Shown here: positions 44,086 through 52,394 of the stretch, piece after piece
How positions within the stretch are numbered: position 1 is the stretch's first letter
Layout: every line of letters starts with the position of its first letter
Origin: Lewinellaceae bacterium
GTDB lineage: Bacteria; Bacteroidota; Bacteroidia; Chitinophagales; Saprospiraceae
DNA length: 64,000 nt
Direction: 5' to 3'
Assembly: GCA_020636215.1 (NCBI GenBank)
Contig: JACJYG010000010.1
Span: 310,001 to 374,000 of the forward strand
Made by a program: the position numbers and the translations under genes
Notes under the pieces: model-generated
Databases searched by the model: none
What the model was told of the DNA's origin: nothing
Seen by the model: the letters and a program-made list of their open reading frames with translations, nothing else

Positions 44086-44739
44086 ATGCGCATGTGGAAG
44101 AATATCAAATCCTTATTCATAATCGAAGAAGACGTTCCGGAAGCTTCGACGGACGGACCAGTGGCGCCCTCGCCTGTTGCCAGGGTAGTTGAAAATCCTT
44201 CGGTTAGCCAGTCAAAGGGGAAAGTGACGGAACAATTTACCGAAGTGCTGCTCCGGGCGATGAGCGAACAGGATATTGAGGGGTTTGATTATCTCGAGTT
44301 CAAGAAATCGCTTAATTCGCTCAGGCAGATGGAGATGGATGAGGCCACCCGCTACCAGTCTGCTTTTGCAATGGCTCAAACAATGGGCGCCAATCCCGCC
44401 CGATTGGTTGAGACGGCCCAACACTATATTGAAGTACTGAAGAACGAGCGGGCCAAATTCGGGGAAGCGCTTGCCAACCAACAAAAACTTCAGGTAGAGG
44501 ATAAGGAACAGGAGATCCGGCAGATCGATGAAAGTATCAAAGCAAAAGCCGCGCAGATCCAACAACTCCAACAGGATATTGAAGCCCGGCAAAAAGAATC
44601 GGAAGCCCTGAAAACACAGATCAAAGAGGCTATGGATAAACTGATGGCCACCCAAAGTGATTTTGCAGCATCCTTCGAGGCCTTGGCCGGGCAGATCATC
44701 CAGGATGTAGAAAACATGAAACAATTCCTCAAAAAATAA
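44086..44739 (+). CDS. Uncharacterised coiled-coil protein, first gene of a pair
   Basis: The 217-residue protein has no recognised family. ATG 44086 is chosen because a GGAG (44077-44080) lies five bases upstream, a rare clear ribosome site for this genome; GTG 44080 and ATG 44092 are alternatives. The N-terminus (MRMWKNIKSLFIIEE) is amphipathic or weakly hydrophobic, then an Asp/Pro/Val-rich linker to residue 45. A helical part (EQFTEVLLRAMSEQDIEGFDYLEFKKSL) and a long heptad-rich coiled coil (about 120-180) follow. The coiled coil is followed by a final helical segment. It has its own promoter and is followed by a membrane coiled-coil gene after 35 bases. No function is claimed. Confidence 0.75.
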   Translation: MRMWKNIKSLFIIEEDVPEASTDGPVAPSPVARVVENPSVSQSKGKVTEQFTEVLLRAMSEQDIEGFDYLEFKKSLNSLRQMEMDEATRYQSAFAMAQTMGANPARLVETAQHYIEVLKNERAKFGEALANQQKLQVEDKEQEIRQIDESIKAKAAQIQQLQQDIEARQKESEALKTQIKEAMDKLMATQSDFAASFEALAGQIIQDVENMKQFLKK

Positions 44740-44774
44740 CTTCGGTAAGTATTCATCACAACCATTAAGAAAGA

Positions 44775-45806
44775 ATGGACAATTATAGTAACGAATTTAA
44801 GCCCAAGTCTTTCTGGCAACGCCCGGAAGGCGTAACCGGGATGATCTTTCTGGCTGGCGTCATCCTGGGCGGTGGGTTTCTGATCCTCAGCAATATCAAT
44901 TTTTTGATCGGCCTGGTGTCCAGTACACTGAGCCTGGCTGTTCTGCTTATTGTTCTGGCCGCCCTGATTTATCTGGTGCTCGACCCCAAAATGCGCAACC
45001 TGGTTTGGTATGGGTACAAAAGTGTTATGCGTTGGATTACCGGCCTGTTCGTCCAGTTGGATCCAATCGGCATTCTGAAATCCTATGTGGAAGACCTCAA
45101 GGATAACCTCCGAAAAATGAACAAACAGATCAGCATGTTGCGCGGGCAGATGCACAAGTTGCAGGAGATTATCTTCAATAACAAAAAACAAATCGAAAGC
45201 AACCTGCAACTGGCCAGCAAGGCCAAGGCGAGCAACAAGGAGGCCATCATGATCCTCAAGTCCCGTAAAGCAGGCCGCCTGCGCGAATCTAATGTCCGCC
45301 TCGAAGACCTTTACAAAAAAATGGAGGTGCTCTATCGGGTGTTGTCAAAAATGTACGAGAATTCCCAAATACTGAGTGAGGACATCAAGGACCAGGTGGA
45401 AGTGAAGGAACAGGAAAGAAAGGCTATCCACGCCAGCAACAGCGCCATGCGTTCGGCCATGAGCATCATGTCGGGTGATCCAGATAAACGCGCGATGTTC
45501 GACGCGGCCATGGAGGCCATTGCCGATGATGTGGCGAATAAAGTCGGTGAGATGGAACGATTCATGGAAATGTCCGCCAGCTTTATGGATTCTATCGACC
45601 TGCAGAATGGAATATTCGAGGAGGAAGGCATGAAAATGCTGGAGAAATGGGAAAAAGAAGGCGTTTCTTTTATTCTGGGCGAAGAAAAACAATCGTTGCT
45701 CTCTCAGGCCAATGATGATGAAAATGTCCTCGACCTGAACGCCCCCATAAAGGAGCCGGTGCGCGAACCGGGGCACAGGAATCAATACGATAATTTCTTC
45801 GAGTAG
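44775..45806 (+). CDS. Uncharacterised membrane-anchored coiled-coil protein, second gene of a pair
   Basis: The 343-residue protein has two predicted membrane helices near the N-terminus (residues 22-39 and 43-69) and then a long, charged coiled coil (about 100-225, e.g. LKDNLRKMNKQISMLRGQMHKLQEII). The C-terminal part (MSGDPDKRAMFDAAMEAIADDVANKVGEMERFME) is a distinct helical block, followed by an acidic tail. The general layout resembles PspA/Vipp1-like or phage-shock-associated envelope proteins, but no diagnostic motif was found. It is cotranscribed with the coiled-coil gene 35 bases upstream. A nested palindrome begins at its stop codon. Confidence 0.75.
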   Translation: MDNYSNEFKPKSFWQRPEGVTGMIFLAGVILGGGFLILSNINFLIGLVSSTLSLAVLLIVLAALIYLVLDPKMRNLVWYGYKSVMRWITGLFVQLDPIGILKSYVEDLKDNLRKMNKQISMLRGQMHKLQEIIFNNKKQIESNLQLASKAKASNKEAIMILKSRKAGRLRESNVRLEDLYKKMEVLYRVLSKMYENSQILSEDIKDQVEVKEQERKAIHASNSAMRSAMSIMSGDPDKRAMFDAAMEAIADDVANKVGEMERFMEMSASFMDSIDLQNGIFEEEGMKMLEKWEKEGVSFILGEEKQSLLSQANDDENVLDLNAPIKEPVREPGHRNQYDNFFE

Positions 45807-45857
45807 GTTCATGGCGCCATGGTTTCATTGAGCTTGAAGCCATGGCGCCATGAAACC
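45806..45857. repeat. Nested palindromes (CATGGCGCCATG twice) forming a long hairpin
   Basis: A 12-base perfect palindrome occurs at 45810-45821 and again at 45841-45852. In addition, 45806-45822 and 45840-45857 are complementary over 17 pairs with one bulged base. The first arm begins at the last base of the stop codon. It could be a terminator, a dispersed repeat or a paired operator; no T-tract follows. Confidence 0.65.
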
Positions 45858-45918
45858 ATATATGTAATATTTCAATTTGTATAATATCAGCACCCGCTAC
45901 TTCGTTTTGGGCTGTATG

Positions 45919-46482
45919 ATGAAAAACAACGCCCTTATTTCCATCCTTTCCATCCTGCCGTTCTTTCTGGTGGCTCAATCCTACAATACCGCTCTGGGCA
46001 TTCGCCTCGGCACCGATTGGGGGATCACCGCACAGCAACGCGTGGGTAAACTGACTACGATTGAAGGCATTGTACAATCCAGCCGGCAAAGGGAAGAAGC
46101 GATGCTTACCCTAATCGGAGAGCAGCATTTTCCGCTTATCAGCCGTCGCCTGAATGTCTACGCTGGTGGTGGGCTGCACATGGGCTGGTTGAATGAAGAA
46201 ATAACCGATTCCGGAGAAAAGTATAAAAACCCATTTGGCCTCACCGGTATTGCAGGCGCAGAGCTGTCTCTCGGCCGTTTTAACCTGTCATACGACTTCA
46301 AGCCCGCCATCAATATCAGTGGAGGCCGGCATACCATTTATCCCCAAACCGGGATATCTCTCCGCTATGTAATTGTTAAGCGCCCCTGGCTGAATGGGAA
46401 TGATAAAAACAAACGCAAACGTCAACGGGAACGCCGCCGCAAAAAGGACGGCAATGGGTTCAATTGGCGTTTCTGGGAATAA
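45919..46482 (+). CDS. Small outer-membrane beta-barrel protein
   Basis: The 187-residue protein is read from ATG 45919 (45916 is the adjacent alternative), beginning MKNNALISILSILPFFLVAQ, a signal peptide. The mature part alternates polar and hydrophobic residues as in eight-stranded barrels (TALGIRLGTDWGITAQQRVG, YAGGGLHMGW, GLTGIAGAELSLGRFNLSYDFKPAI). The C-terminus is instead strongly basic (NKRKRQRERRRKKDGNGFNWRFWE), which is unusual for a barrel end although the last residue pattern is aromatic. Function is unknown. A TTTG with 18-base spacer and TACTTCG lies upstream as a weak promoter. Confidence 0.7.
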   Translation: MKNNALISILSILPFFLVAQSYNTALGIRLGTDWGITAQQRVGKLTTIEGIVQSSRQREEAMLTLIGEQHFPLISRRLNVYAGGGLHMGWLNEEITDSGEKYKNPFGLTGIAGAELSLGRFNLSYDFKPAINISGGRHTIYPQTGISLRYVIVKRPWLNGNDKNKRKRQRERRRKKDGNGFNWRFWE

Positions 46483-46563
46483 TCCGGTTGGCAGCGCCAC
46501 GAAAAACAGGAGTGGCTCGAATTTTTGGAATGATCCATGTTTACCTCTCCATTTAACCATTCC

Positions 46564-47346
46564 TTACTGCACCGGAATGCTGTAATCCTTACTCAGGATC
46601 TTCTCCAGCCTCAGAGGCCTTCCTTTGAATTGTTTCTCATTAAAAACCACGGTAATGCCCCCATCCGTTCGGGCGAACGAACCATCGCCCAACGGGCATT
46701 GGAAATGCATGGTGTTGGGATTCAGCTCGAAGGGCTCCAGCAGCTGGGGCTGAAGAGCTGTCATGAGCAGGTTGAGCTGGTTTACCGGAGGCAGGACACC
46801 ATCCATTTCAAAAAATTCTGCTTTTAAGGTATCCTCTTTCATCCCGATAAAAAGCAGATGGGAGCCCACTTCACTACTTTGAGCGTAGGTGCCGGCCAGT
46901 TCTTCCTTGCGGAGTGGAAGTTGCAGGTTGAACCGTCCATTCTCGAAAAAGCCGATCTCCTGATATTGGAAACTGCCTTCTGCCTGGCCCTGACTCGCAA
47001 TGCCGCGGTAAAAAACAACCTTCCCTTCTTCTTCAACCGCGTAGAGGTAGTCGCCCGTGCCGGCCCATGAGCCACCCACAGCGGCAAGGGCGCCCTCCGG
47101 GATCTGATAGCCCTTGTAAGCACTGAACGGAATGGAATCGCAGGCGCTCATGGTGGCGATCTTGACTTTATTCTGGTTGATGATGGCGTATACGGCATGC
47201 TGCGGCATAGTTCCCTCCTGGCTGGTAGCTTGGCATTCCAGGCTCACCTGGAATGCGCTATCCCCGTCTTTGGGTTTATCTGATAAGCAGGAGGCCGTTA
47301 ACAAAAGACTAGCCAGGACAAAAAAGAGTATTTTGGGTATGGACAT
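46564..47346 (-). CDS. Hypothetical lipoprotein
   Basis: The 260-residue protein has a lipoprotein signal (MSIPKILFFVLASLLLTASC, Cys20). I recognise no family in the mature part; it contains SLECQATSQEGTMPQHAVYAIINQNKVKIA near the start and two further regions predicted as beta-rich (YLYAVEEEGKVVFYRGI; RTDGGITVVFNEKQFKGRPL). It appears to be a single-gene unit, convergent with the barrel gene on one side. Its promoter at 47366-47396 (TTG, 20-base spacer, TAACTTTA) is one of the better matches here. Confidence 0.7.
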   Translation of the reverse strand: MSIPKILFFVLASLLLTASCLSDKPKDGDSAFQVSLECQATSQEGTMPQHAVYAIINQNKVKIATMSACDSIPFSAYKGYQIPEGALAAVGGSWAGTGDYLYAVEEEGKVVFYRGIASQGQAEGSFQYQEIGFFENGRFNLQLPLRKEELAGTYAQSSEVGSHLLFIGMKEDTLKAEFFEMDGVLPPVNQLNLLMTALQPQLLEPFELNPNTMHFQCPLGDGSFARTDGGITVVFNEKQFKGRPLRLEKILSKDYSIPVQ

Positions 47347-47365
47347 AATAGTTTTGAATTTTGCC

Positions 47366-47396
47366 TAAAGTTAGAATCCAGCTCCAGTAATTTCAA
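47366..47396 (-). promoter_or_regulatory. Promoter of the 46564-47346 lipoprotein gene
   Basis: On the minus strand: TTG (47394-47396), 20-base spacer, TAACTTTA (47366-47373), then the ATG 20 bases downstream. The last base of the -7 element is A instead of G. Confidence 0.5.
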
Positions 47397-47486
47397 CAAA
47401 CTTTGCAAAGAGTTGTGTGCTTCGGCCAGGCATTAAATGCAATTATTTTTTTCAGGAAAGATTTCCACCATTTCTGGAACTTATTT

Positions 47487-47494
47487 TATCTTTG
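47487..47494 (+). promoter_or_regulatory. -7 promoter element (TATCTTTG) of tRNA-His
   Basis: Exact TAnnTTTG, 50 bases before the mature tRNA 5' end. No TTG is found at the canonical -33 spacing. Confidence 0.5.
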
Positions 47495-47545
47495 CATCGC
47501 TTTAAGCAAAAGGATGTCGGCTGATTTTTTGGCGCATCCAAAATG

Positions 47546-47622
47546 GTGGTTGTAGCTCAGTTGGTTAGAGCGCTGGATTGTGGTTCCAGAGGTCGCGGGT
47601 TCAAATCCCGTCTTCCACCCCA
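47546..47622 (+). tRNA. tRNA-His (anticodon GTG)
   Basis: A full cloverleaf: D-arm with AGCTCAGTTGGTTAGAGC, anticodon arm CTGGATTGTGGTTCCAG with GTG, T-arm GCGGGTTCAAATCCCGT, and an encoded CCA (47620-47622). The histidine-specific G-1 is encoded at 47545 opposite C73 (47619). In the acceptor stem GTGGTTG (47546-47552) faces CTTCCAC (47612-47618), giving two adjacent U-U oppositions at pairs 5-68 and 6-67. A strong terminator follows directly. Confidence 0.95.
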
Positions 47623-47626
47623 TAAG

Positions 47627-47651
47627 CCTCCCAAACGGGAGGTTTTTTTTT
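47627..47651 (+). terminator. Rho-independent terminator of tRNA-His
   Basis: CCTCCC (47627-47632), loop AAAC, GGGAGG (47637-47642), then nine T residues (47643-47651). It is the textbook form and ends eight bases before the stop of the convergent gene. Confidence 0.9.
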
Positions 47652-47659
47652 GCCCTTGA

Positions 47660-49162
47660 TCAAGCTTCTCTCATATTCAACCATTTCTTCAGATCCAGAT
47701 ATTCGAAAAAACGCACTTCTTTTTTCTTAAGCTCTTGATTTTCAATTTCTTTACTCAGTTTATTTAAAGCTTCCCTTCTGCTCTCCTTATCCGCCGCGTT
47801 CAGCAGCCGGCGGAGGCATTCCAGGAGCAGTTGCTCACTCAGATAATCCGGTTGTAAGCCTTGATGTTGGCGCCGGACTGAAGCGATCAGATAGGGGAGG
47901 AGTTCATAGTTGCCTAATTCGTAATGCAGCAACAGTTGCAGGAGATTAGCAAAACGGTTGAGTTCTTCCAGGACACCTTTTTGCCGCGCCTGAAGCAGTT
48001 CATTGAGCAGTCCCAGGCCCCTGTCCGGGGCAGACTCCAGAAAGCAGATGTAGGCCATGAGGTACCAAAGTGTTTGTCGGTTGTGAGGTGCTATTCTCCG
48101 GCCATACTGCCTAAGCCCGGCTTCGATTTCCGGGATGGCCGCCATGGCGGCGCTATAAGCTCCCTTAGCCAGATACATGTTGAGCTCCAGGGTTGCTCGT
48201 TGCTCAAATGCTTTTTCCCGAACGCCCCGGAGCTTTCCGAAAGCCGGATGGAAGGGCAAAGCCTTTAATTTTTGGAGGCCTTCATCCAGCATGCCCCATT
48301 GGCGCATCTGAAAAAGGTCGATAAGAAAATTGTGGAGGGCGGCCAGGTATCGCTGTGGGTACAATTCAATTAAAAAGCCATTGGCCTCGAAAAGCTGGAT
48401 CAATTCCGCATTGGCCTGAAGAGCTGCCTGAGGCTGCCGTTGCATAAAGTGGTAGGTAGATAAAGCTCGAAAATAGTCCATCCGGCTCCGAATATGCGGG
48501 CTGTTTCTTCCGGCCATAAAGGCTTCGCTTTCTATCAGTTCTTTCAACTTGATGGACGCTGCGGGCCCGGATAGTTGTATCTTCTGGAAGTGGCGGTGGG
48601 CAATGTGCAAACTGAAGAATGCCAATCGGCCTTCCTCTTGCAGGGCTTCCAGCCCTTGTTCCCAATCCGTTCGCCATTGTTCTACCAGGGCCGGCTTGCT
48701 TATTTGGGAGAGGCCTTTTTCTACCAGGCTTCGTTCCAATTCCAGCAATTCCGGCCAATGCCGGTTCAGTTGGTACTGTTTTAATAGCTTTCGGGCTGAG
48801 CGGAGTTCTTGCTTCATTAGGGTGAAAAGCCCTTTATCCCTTAATATCTGGGCGGCGTGAAGCTTGCCTTTCAGCCGTTCAGAAGGGTTGTTTCTACGAT
48901 GATACTGGGCCAGGGCATCTAGCAGGTGCTGGTAGAGGTGGCGCTTTAAAACAGCGAAATGGGCTTTCCCGGGGCGCCCGGGCATCTGCCGCCTGGCGGC
49001 AGCTTCATCGTAAACAGGCTGCTGGCAGAGGATCTGAAATAAAGTCAGGTATTGCTGTGGCTCTCCGGCGGCTTGCCGCCCGGCGTATTGTTGAAAATAC
49101 CGCTTTTCCGATGCGGTCATCGAGTGGATTATTTGGTGGACAGCAGCGCTGGTGTTTTTCAT
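47660..49162 (-). CDS. Uncharacterised 500-residue helical repeat protein
   Basis: The start is ATG 49162 (MKNTSAAVHQIIHSMTASEKRYFQQYA); the frame to 49183 adds seven residues. The whole chain is predicted alpha-helical and rich in Leu, Gln and Arg, resembling TPR-like solenoids (for example RAFLAGRN, LEELNRFANLLQLLLHYELGNYELLPYLIASVRR). No signal peptide or membrane helix is seen, so it is probably cytoplasmic. I associate the SxxEKRYF opening with a recurrent Bacteroidota family that is annotated only as hypothetical. It is divergent from the T9SS propeller gene (144-base gap). Confidence 0.78.
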   Translation of the reverse strand: MKNTSAAVHQIIHSMTASEKRYFQQYAGRQAAGEPQQYLTLFQILCQQPVYDEAAARRQMPGRPGKAHFAVLKRHLYQHLLDALAQYHRRNNPSERLKGKLHAAQILRDKGLFTLMKQELRSARKLLKQYQLNRHWPELLELERSLVEKGLSQISKPALVEQWRTDWEQGLEALQEEGRLAFFSLHIAHRHFQKIQLSGPAASIKLKELIESEAFMAGRNSPHIRSRMDYFRALSTYHFMQRQPQAALQANAELIQLFEANGFLIELYPQRYLAALHNFLIDLFQMRQWGMLDEGLQKLKALPFHPAFGKLRGVREKAFEQRATLELNMYLAKGAYSAAMAAIPEIEAGLRQYGRRIAPHNRQTLWYLMAYICFLESAPDRGLGLLNELLQARQKGVLEELNRFANLLQLLLHYELGNYELLPYLIASVRRQHQGLQPDYLSEQLLLECLRRLLNAADKESRREALNKLSKEIENQELKKKEVRFFEYLDLKKWLNMREA

Positions 49163-49306
49163 TAAAGATTTAATTTTAAACAACTTAAAGTCTATTGAAA
49201 ATGCATTATTTTTTATAGATAATTACTTTTAGGCCTTTAATATATAAACTAAATTCCGTTTGCCCTCCTGCCAGAGAAGCCCGATTATTGTATAAAATTC
49301 ACCACA

Positions 49307-51442
49307 ATGAGAATATTATTAACATTTTTGGCTTTGGCGGCCCTGAGCCTGCAGGGTTTCGCACAGCAAGGAAACTGGACGACTTACCTTAAGGCGAGCC
49401 GGGCGGGCAGGCCGCTGCAGGAAGCCCAAACCCTGTGGGTTCCGACCGATGCCGGCTTGCTGGAAGTGAACCTGGAATCCAATACGGCAAACTTGTGGAA
49501 TAAAACATCCGCCGGGCTTTCTTCCAATTCCATCGAAGCGGTCGCCCGGGACCCGGTCAACGGCGATTTTTTCATTGGCACTTATGACGTGGCTATGATG
49601 CGGCGCTCCGAAGGGGGAGGAGGATGGGAAGAATTACCCTATCCGGAACAATGGGTTAATGATAACTTCAACCCTTTGTTGACCTACTGTGCCGCCGTTG
49701 ACGATTCCGGAATATTGTGGACGGGCACGAGCCAGGGCCTTTTTCGGTACGACGGGCAGGAGTGGTCTCGATTTGGCCAGTCCAATGGGCATCCCTTTCT
49801 GGGCGCGGTATGGGATATTCAGCCCGCGCCGGATGGAGGGATGTATCTGGCCAGCCATCAATTACTGCATATCAAGGATGGTGTTGTTTCTTCTGCTTCT
49901 CCGGAGCAGATAGGTAATCACTTTCTCTTTGCCTATGGTGACGCAAAGATGAACATTCAGGCGGACAGCAGCCTCTGGTTTTTTCCCGATATCGGCCTGG
50001 TTGGGCACTATGATGGCCAGCAATGGGAAGTGTTCGACAGCATTGGCGGCCAGCCTGTCTTTCAGTCACCTTCCTTTGTGGGGGAAACGCCGGAAGGAAA
50101 TTTACTCATTTATTATCCTGGAACGGGTTTTGTCCAATTTACAGAAGGGCAATGGGCGCCCTATTCGCTTGAAGCAGGAGACAGCCTGCTGCAGCTGCAC
50201 TTCCTGGAAGACGGCTGGGTGGCTGTATATCCTGAAACAGTAGCTATCCACAGCGGCAGTAATACCCTGGAAATAAGTTATACTTCCTTTCCTTTCCAAA
50301 GCGTGCCGTATTATCTCCGCTACGGCGGCAACGGGCAGCTCTGGGTAAAAGATGGTTACAACAGCCTGTTGAACCTGGACAGTTGGGAGCGCTTTGATGC
50401 TGAAGGGGAAGAGGCGCCAGACTATATTTTTGATTATGCATTTGCCCCTTCCGGCACGCTTTGGGCAGTTTCCGGCTCTGCCGTCCATCGCTATGCACAG
50501 GGCAACTGGGAGCGATTTGGCCCTGACAATGCCGGATTGCCAGCCACGAATGGCTATCTCAAGATCGTTTCCGATGGAGGCGAAGGCGTCTGGTTGGATG
50601 TTTCCTACGAAGGTTTGTTCCGCTTTGAAAACGGTGAATGGAAAAAACAGCAGCATCCGGCTTTTGAGTTGAATTATATCGTGGATATGGAAGCCGGCGC
50701 CGGCGGCGAATTGTGGCTGCACCTCTATGAATCCGGACCGGGCTCTCGCCTCGCACGTTGGGCAGGGGGACAGCTCCATGTTTTTACAGATGGCGAGGCC
50801 GGCTATCAGGCTGGGCTTACTGAGGCCTTATTCTTCGAACGGGAAACTGGCCGGTTCTGGACGGCTGGAGCGGCAGGGCTTCAATATTTCGATGGACAAA
50901 GCTGGCAACAAATACCACTTGCTCCTGGCTTTGAGGCGCCCACTTATGTCCGGTCACTTCTTGTTCGGGGCGAAACCATGGTAGTGGTGTCTACTTCAGG
51001 CCTGTATTTACACAAAGACGGGCAATGGTCGTTGCTAAACAGCGAGAATACCCCCCTGGCCAATGAGCATATTTTTGAGGCCGGGCTTGGACAAGATGGA
51101 GTGATCTGGGCCCTGCGCCTTGGATACCCTGTCGTCGACCGGTATGACTGGGGGGTAGTTACGCAGGATAATGATAGGGGTAAGCAAGGGCCTTTTGAAG
51201 ATCTTCGCCTTTACCCCAACCCCGCCAGGGATGTTTTATGGCTGGAAATAAAGGGCGAAGCTCAGGAAGCGGAAATCCTGTTATTCGACCTTCGGGGCCA
51301 GTTACTGAAGGCTGAAAAGACGGATGCTTTCTCGGCTGGAGGGGCTCTGGCATATCCGGCGTCAGGCCTGAACAGCGGCTGGTATCGATTGATGGTGAAA
51401 ACCGGTGACAAGGCTTATTCCGCCAGCTTTTTGAAACAATAA
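49307..51442 (+). CDS. Secreted beta-propeller protein with T9SS domain
   Basis: The 711-residue protein has a signal peptide (MRILLTFLALAALSLQGFAQ). Residues 25-610 carry repeated short propeller-blade motifs such as LWVPTDAGLLEV, ILWTGTSQGLFRYDGQEW, LWAVSGSAVHRYAQGNWERFG and FWTAGAAGLQYFDGQSW, as in the two-component-regulator-propeller family, but with no kinase domain. The last 80 residues form a type-A T9SS domain (LRLYPNPARDVLWLEI, LNSGWYRLMVKTGDKAYSASFLKQ). It is expected to be surface-exposed or released. Ligand unknown. Its terminator lies inside the coding end of the convergent FRG gene. Confidence 0.87.
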   Translation: MRILLTFLALAALSLQGFAQQGNWTTYLKASRAGRPLQEAQTLWVPTDAGLLEVNLESNTANLWNKTSAGLSSNSIEAVARDPVNGDFFIGTYDVAMMRRSEGGGGWEELPYPEQWVNDNFNPLLTYCAAVDDSGILWTGTSQGLFRYDGQEWSRFGQSNGHPFLGAVWDIQPAPDGGMYLASHQLLHIKDGVVSSASPEQIGNHFLFAYGDAKMNIQADSSLWFFPDIGLVGHYDGQQWEVFDSIGGQPVFQSPSFVGETPEGNLLIYYPGTGFVQFTEGQWAPYSLEAGDSLLQLHFLEDGWVAVYPETVAIHSGSNTLEISYTSFPFQSVPYYLRYGGNGQLWVKDGYNSLLNLDSWERFDAEGEEAPDYIFDYAFAPSGTLWAVSGSAVHRYAQGNWERFGPDNAGLPATNGYLKIVSDGGEGVWLDVSYEGLFRFENGEWKKQQHPAFELNYIVDMEAGAGGELWLHLYESGPGSRLARWAGGQLHVFTDGEAGYQAGLTEALFFERETGRFWTAGAAGLQYFDGQSWQQIPLAPGFEAPTYVRSLLVRGETMVVVSTSGLYLHKDGQWSLLNSENTPLANEHIFEAGLGQDGVIWALRLGYPVVDRYDWGVVTQDNDRGKQGPFEDLRLYPNPARDVLWLEIKGEAQEAEILLFDLRGQLLKAEKTDAFSAGGALAYPASGLNSGWYRLMVKTGDKAYSASFLKQ

Positions 51443-51492
51443 CGACCTCCTTGCAACGGACGTTCTAACATACTGAATACAAAACCACGGGT

Positions 51493-52347
51493 TTACTGTC
51501 CCTCCGAAGGCTTCTCCGCTTCATCCGGAGAAGCCTTTTTTTCTGGGGCCTGCCCCTCCAATCGCATATCCCGGTAGTGGCGTTTCAGCCAGGTGGCCAG
51601 CCCGTCGAGGCCGGGAAACAATACCCGTTCGTTGATGTTCGACTGGTCCAGTTTATCCCGGATCTCCCATTTGAGGTGGGCGGGGATGATGATCTTGAAG
51701 TAACTGACCTCCCGCTTTTTTACCCAGTCACTGATCATAATGTTCGGGTTGGACATCATAGAAAAAACGGCATACTGGTTAACGATGCGGTCATCGATTG
51801 ACGGCGGTTCGAAAAAGATGGCGAAGTCGTCCTTTTTGAGCTTACTCAACTCGGGGAGGCTGTTGGCTACCCGTCCCAGCATCTCCGCCGTAAAAATATG
51901 GGACCCTTCTTCTTCGATTATCACCGAGAGCTGGTCTGGTAAATAGGCCTTGGTGTCGACATAGTTAATAGCCCAGATCATGCCGTCCCGCTGGTATTTG
52001 GTGAAATCAGCAGTGGTGAAATGCAGGGCAATGTAAGGGGAATAAGTCCAGTCGAGCAATCGGGTGGGCAGGCCGTGATGTTGGGCCAGCGCCAACCAAT
52101 TCCAAACAGAGGTGTATTCCGAACTGATCTGTTTTTGGGAGTACTTTCGGAAATTTCGGAGCAGGTGCTTTTCCAGATGGGATTCTCCCAGGCGGTTGAG
52201 TGTGGTGGTTAGCTGGAATTGGCTGTCTTCCAGGCCCCGGTACACATAAGAGGAACGAAACCTGGATAACTGCTCATTCCACGAATCGATGTACAAAACC
52301 TCCTGCAGATGTTCCCAGCTTTTAACGATGATCGATTCCCCATTCAT
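51493..52347 (-). CDS. FRG-domain protein
   Basis: The 284-residue protein contains an FRG domain: SSYVYRGLEDSQFQLTTTLNRLG (about residues 33-55, the YRG at its centre), then LALAQHHGLPTRLLDWTYSPYIALHFTT (about 86-113), with the GLPTRLLDW signature. No signal peptide or membrane helix is seen. The C-terminus is a charged, low-complexity tail (EKKASPDEAEKPSEGQ) and overlaps a terminator for the convergent gene. FRG domains occur in stand-alone proteins and in toxin, phage and defence contexts; the biochemical activity is not established. No clear partner gene is adjacent. Confidence 0.85.
   Translation of the reverse strand: MNGESIIVKSWEHLQEVLYIDSWNEQLSRFRSSYVYRGLEDSQFQLTTTLNRLGESHLEKHLLRNFRKYSQKQISSEYTSVWNWLALAQHHGLPTRLLDWTYSPYIALHFTTADFTKYQRDGMIWAINYVDTKAYLPDQLSVIIEEEGSHIFTAEMLGRVANSLPELSKLKKDDFAIFFEPPSIDDRIVNQYAVFSMMSNPNIMISDWVKKREVSYFKIIIPAHLKWEIRDKLDQSNINERVLFPGLDGLATWLKRHYRDMRLEGQAPEKKASPDEAEKPSEGQ
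51507..51542 (+). terminator. Terminator of the propeller gene, embedded in the FRG coding sequence
   Basis: AAGGCTTCTCCG (51507-51518) pairs perfectly with CGGAGAAGCCTT (51526-51537), followed by T residues to 51542. It serves the plus strand but lies within the last codons of the minus-strand FRG gene, encoding part of its acidic tail. Confidence 0.85.
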
Positions 52348-52394
52348 ACCTTAAAGGTACACATAAGCCTACAATATGATAGGGCTATAGGGAA

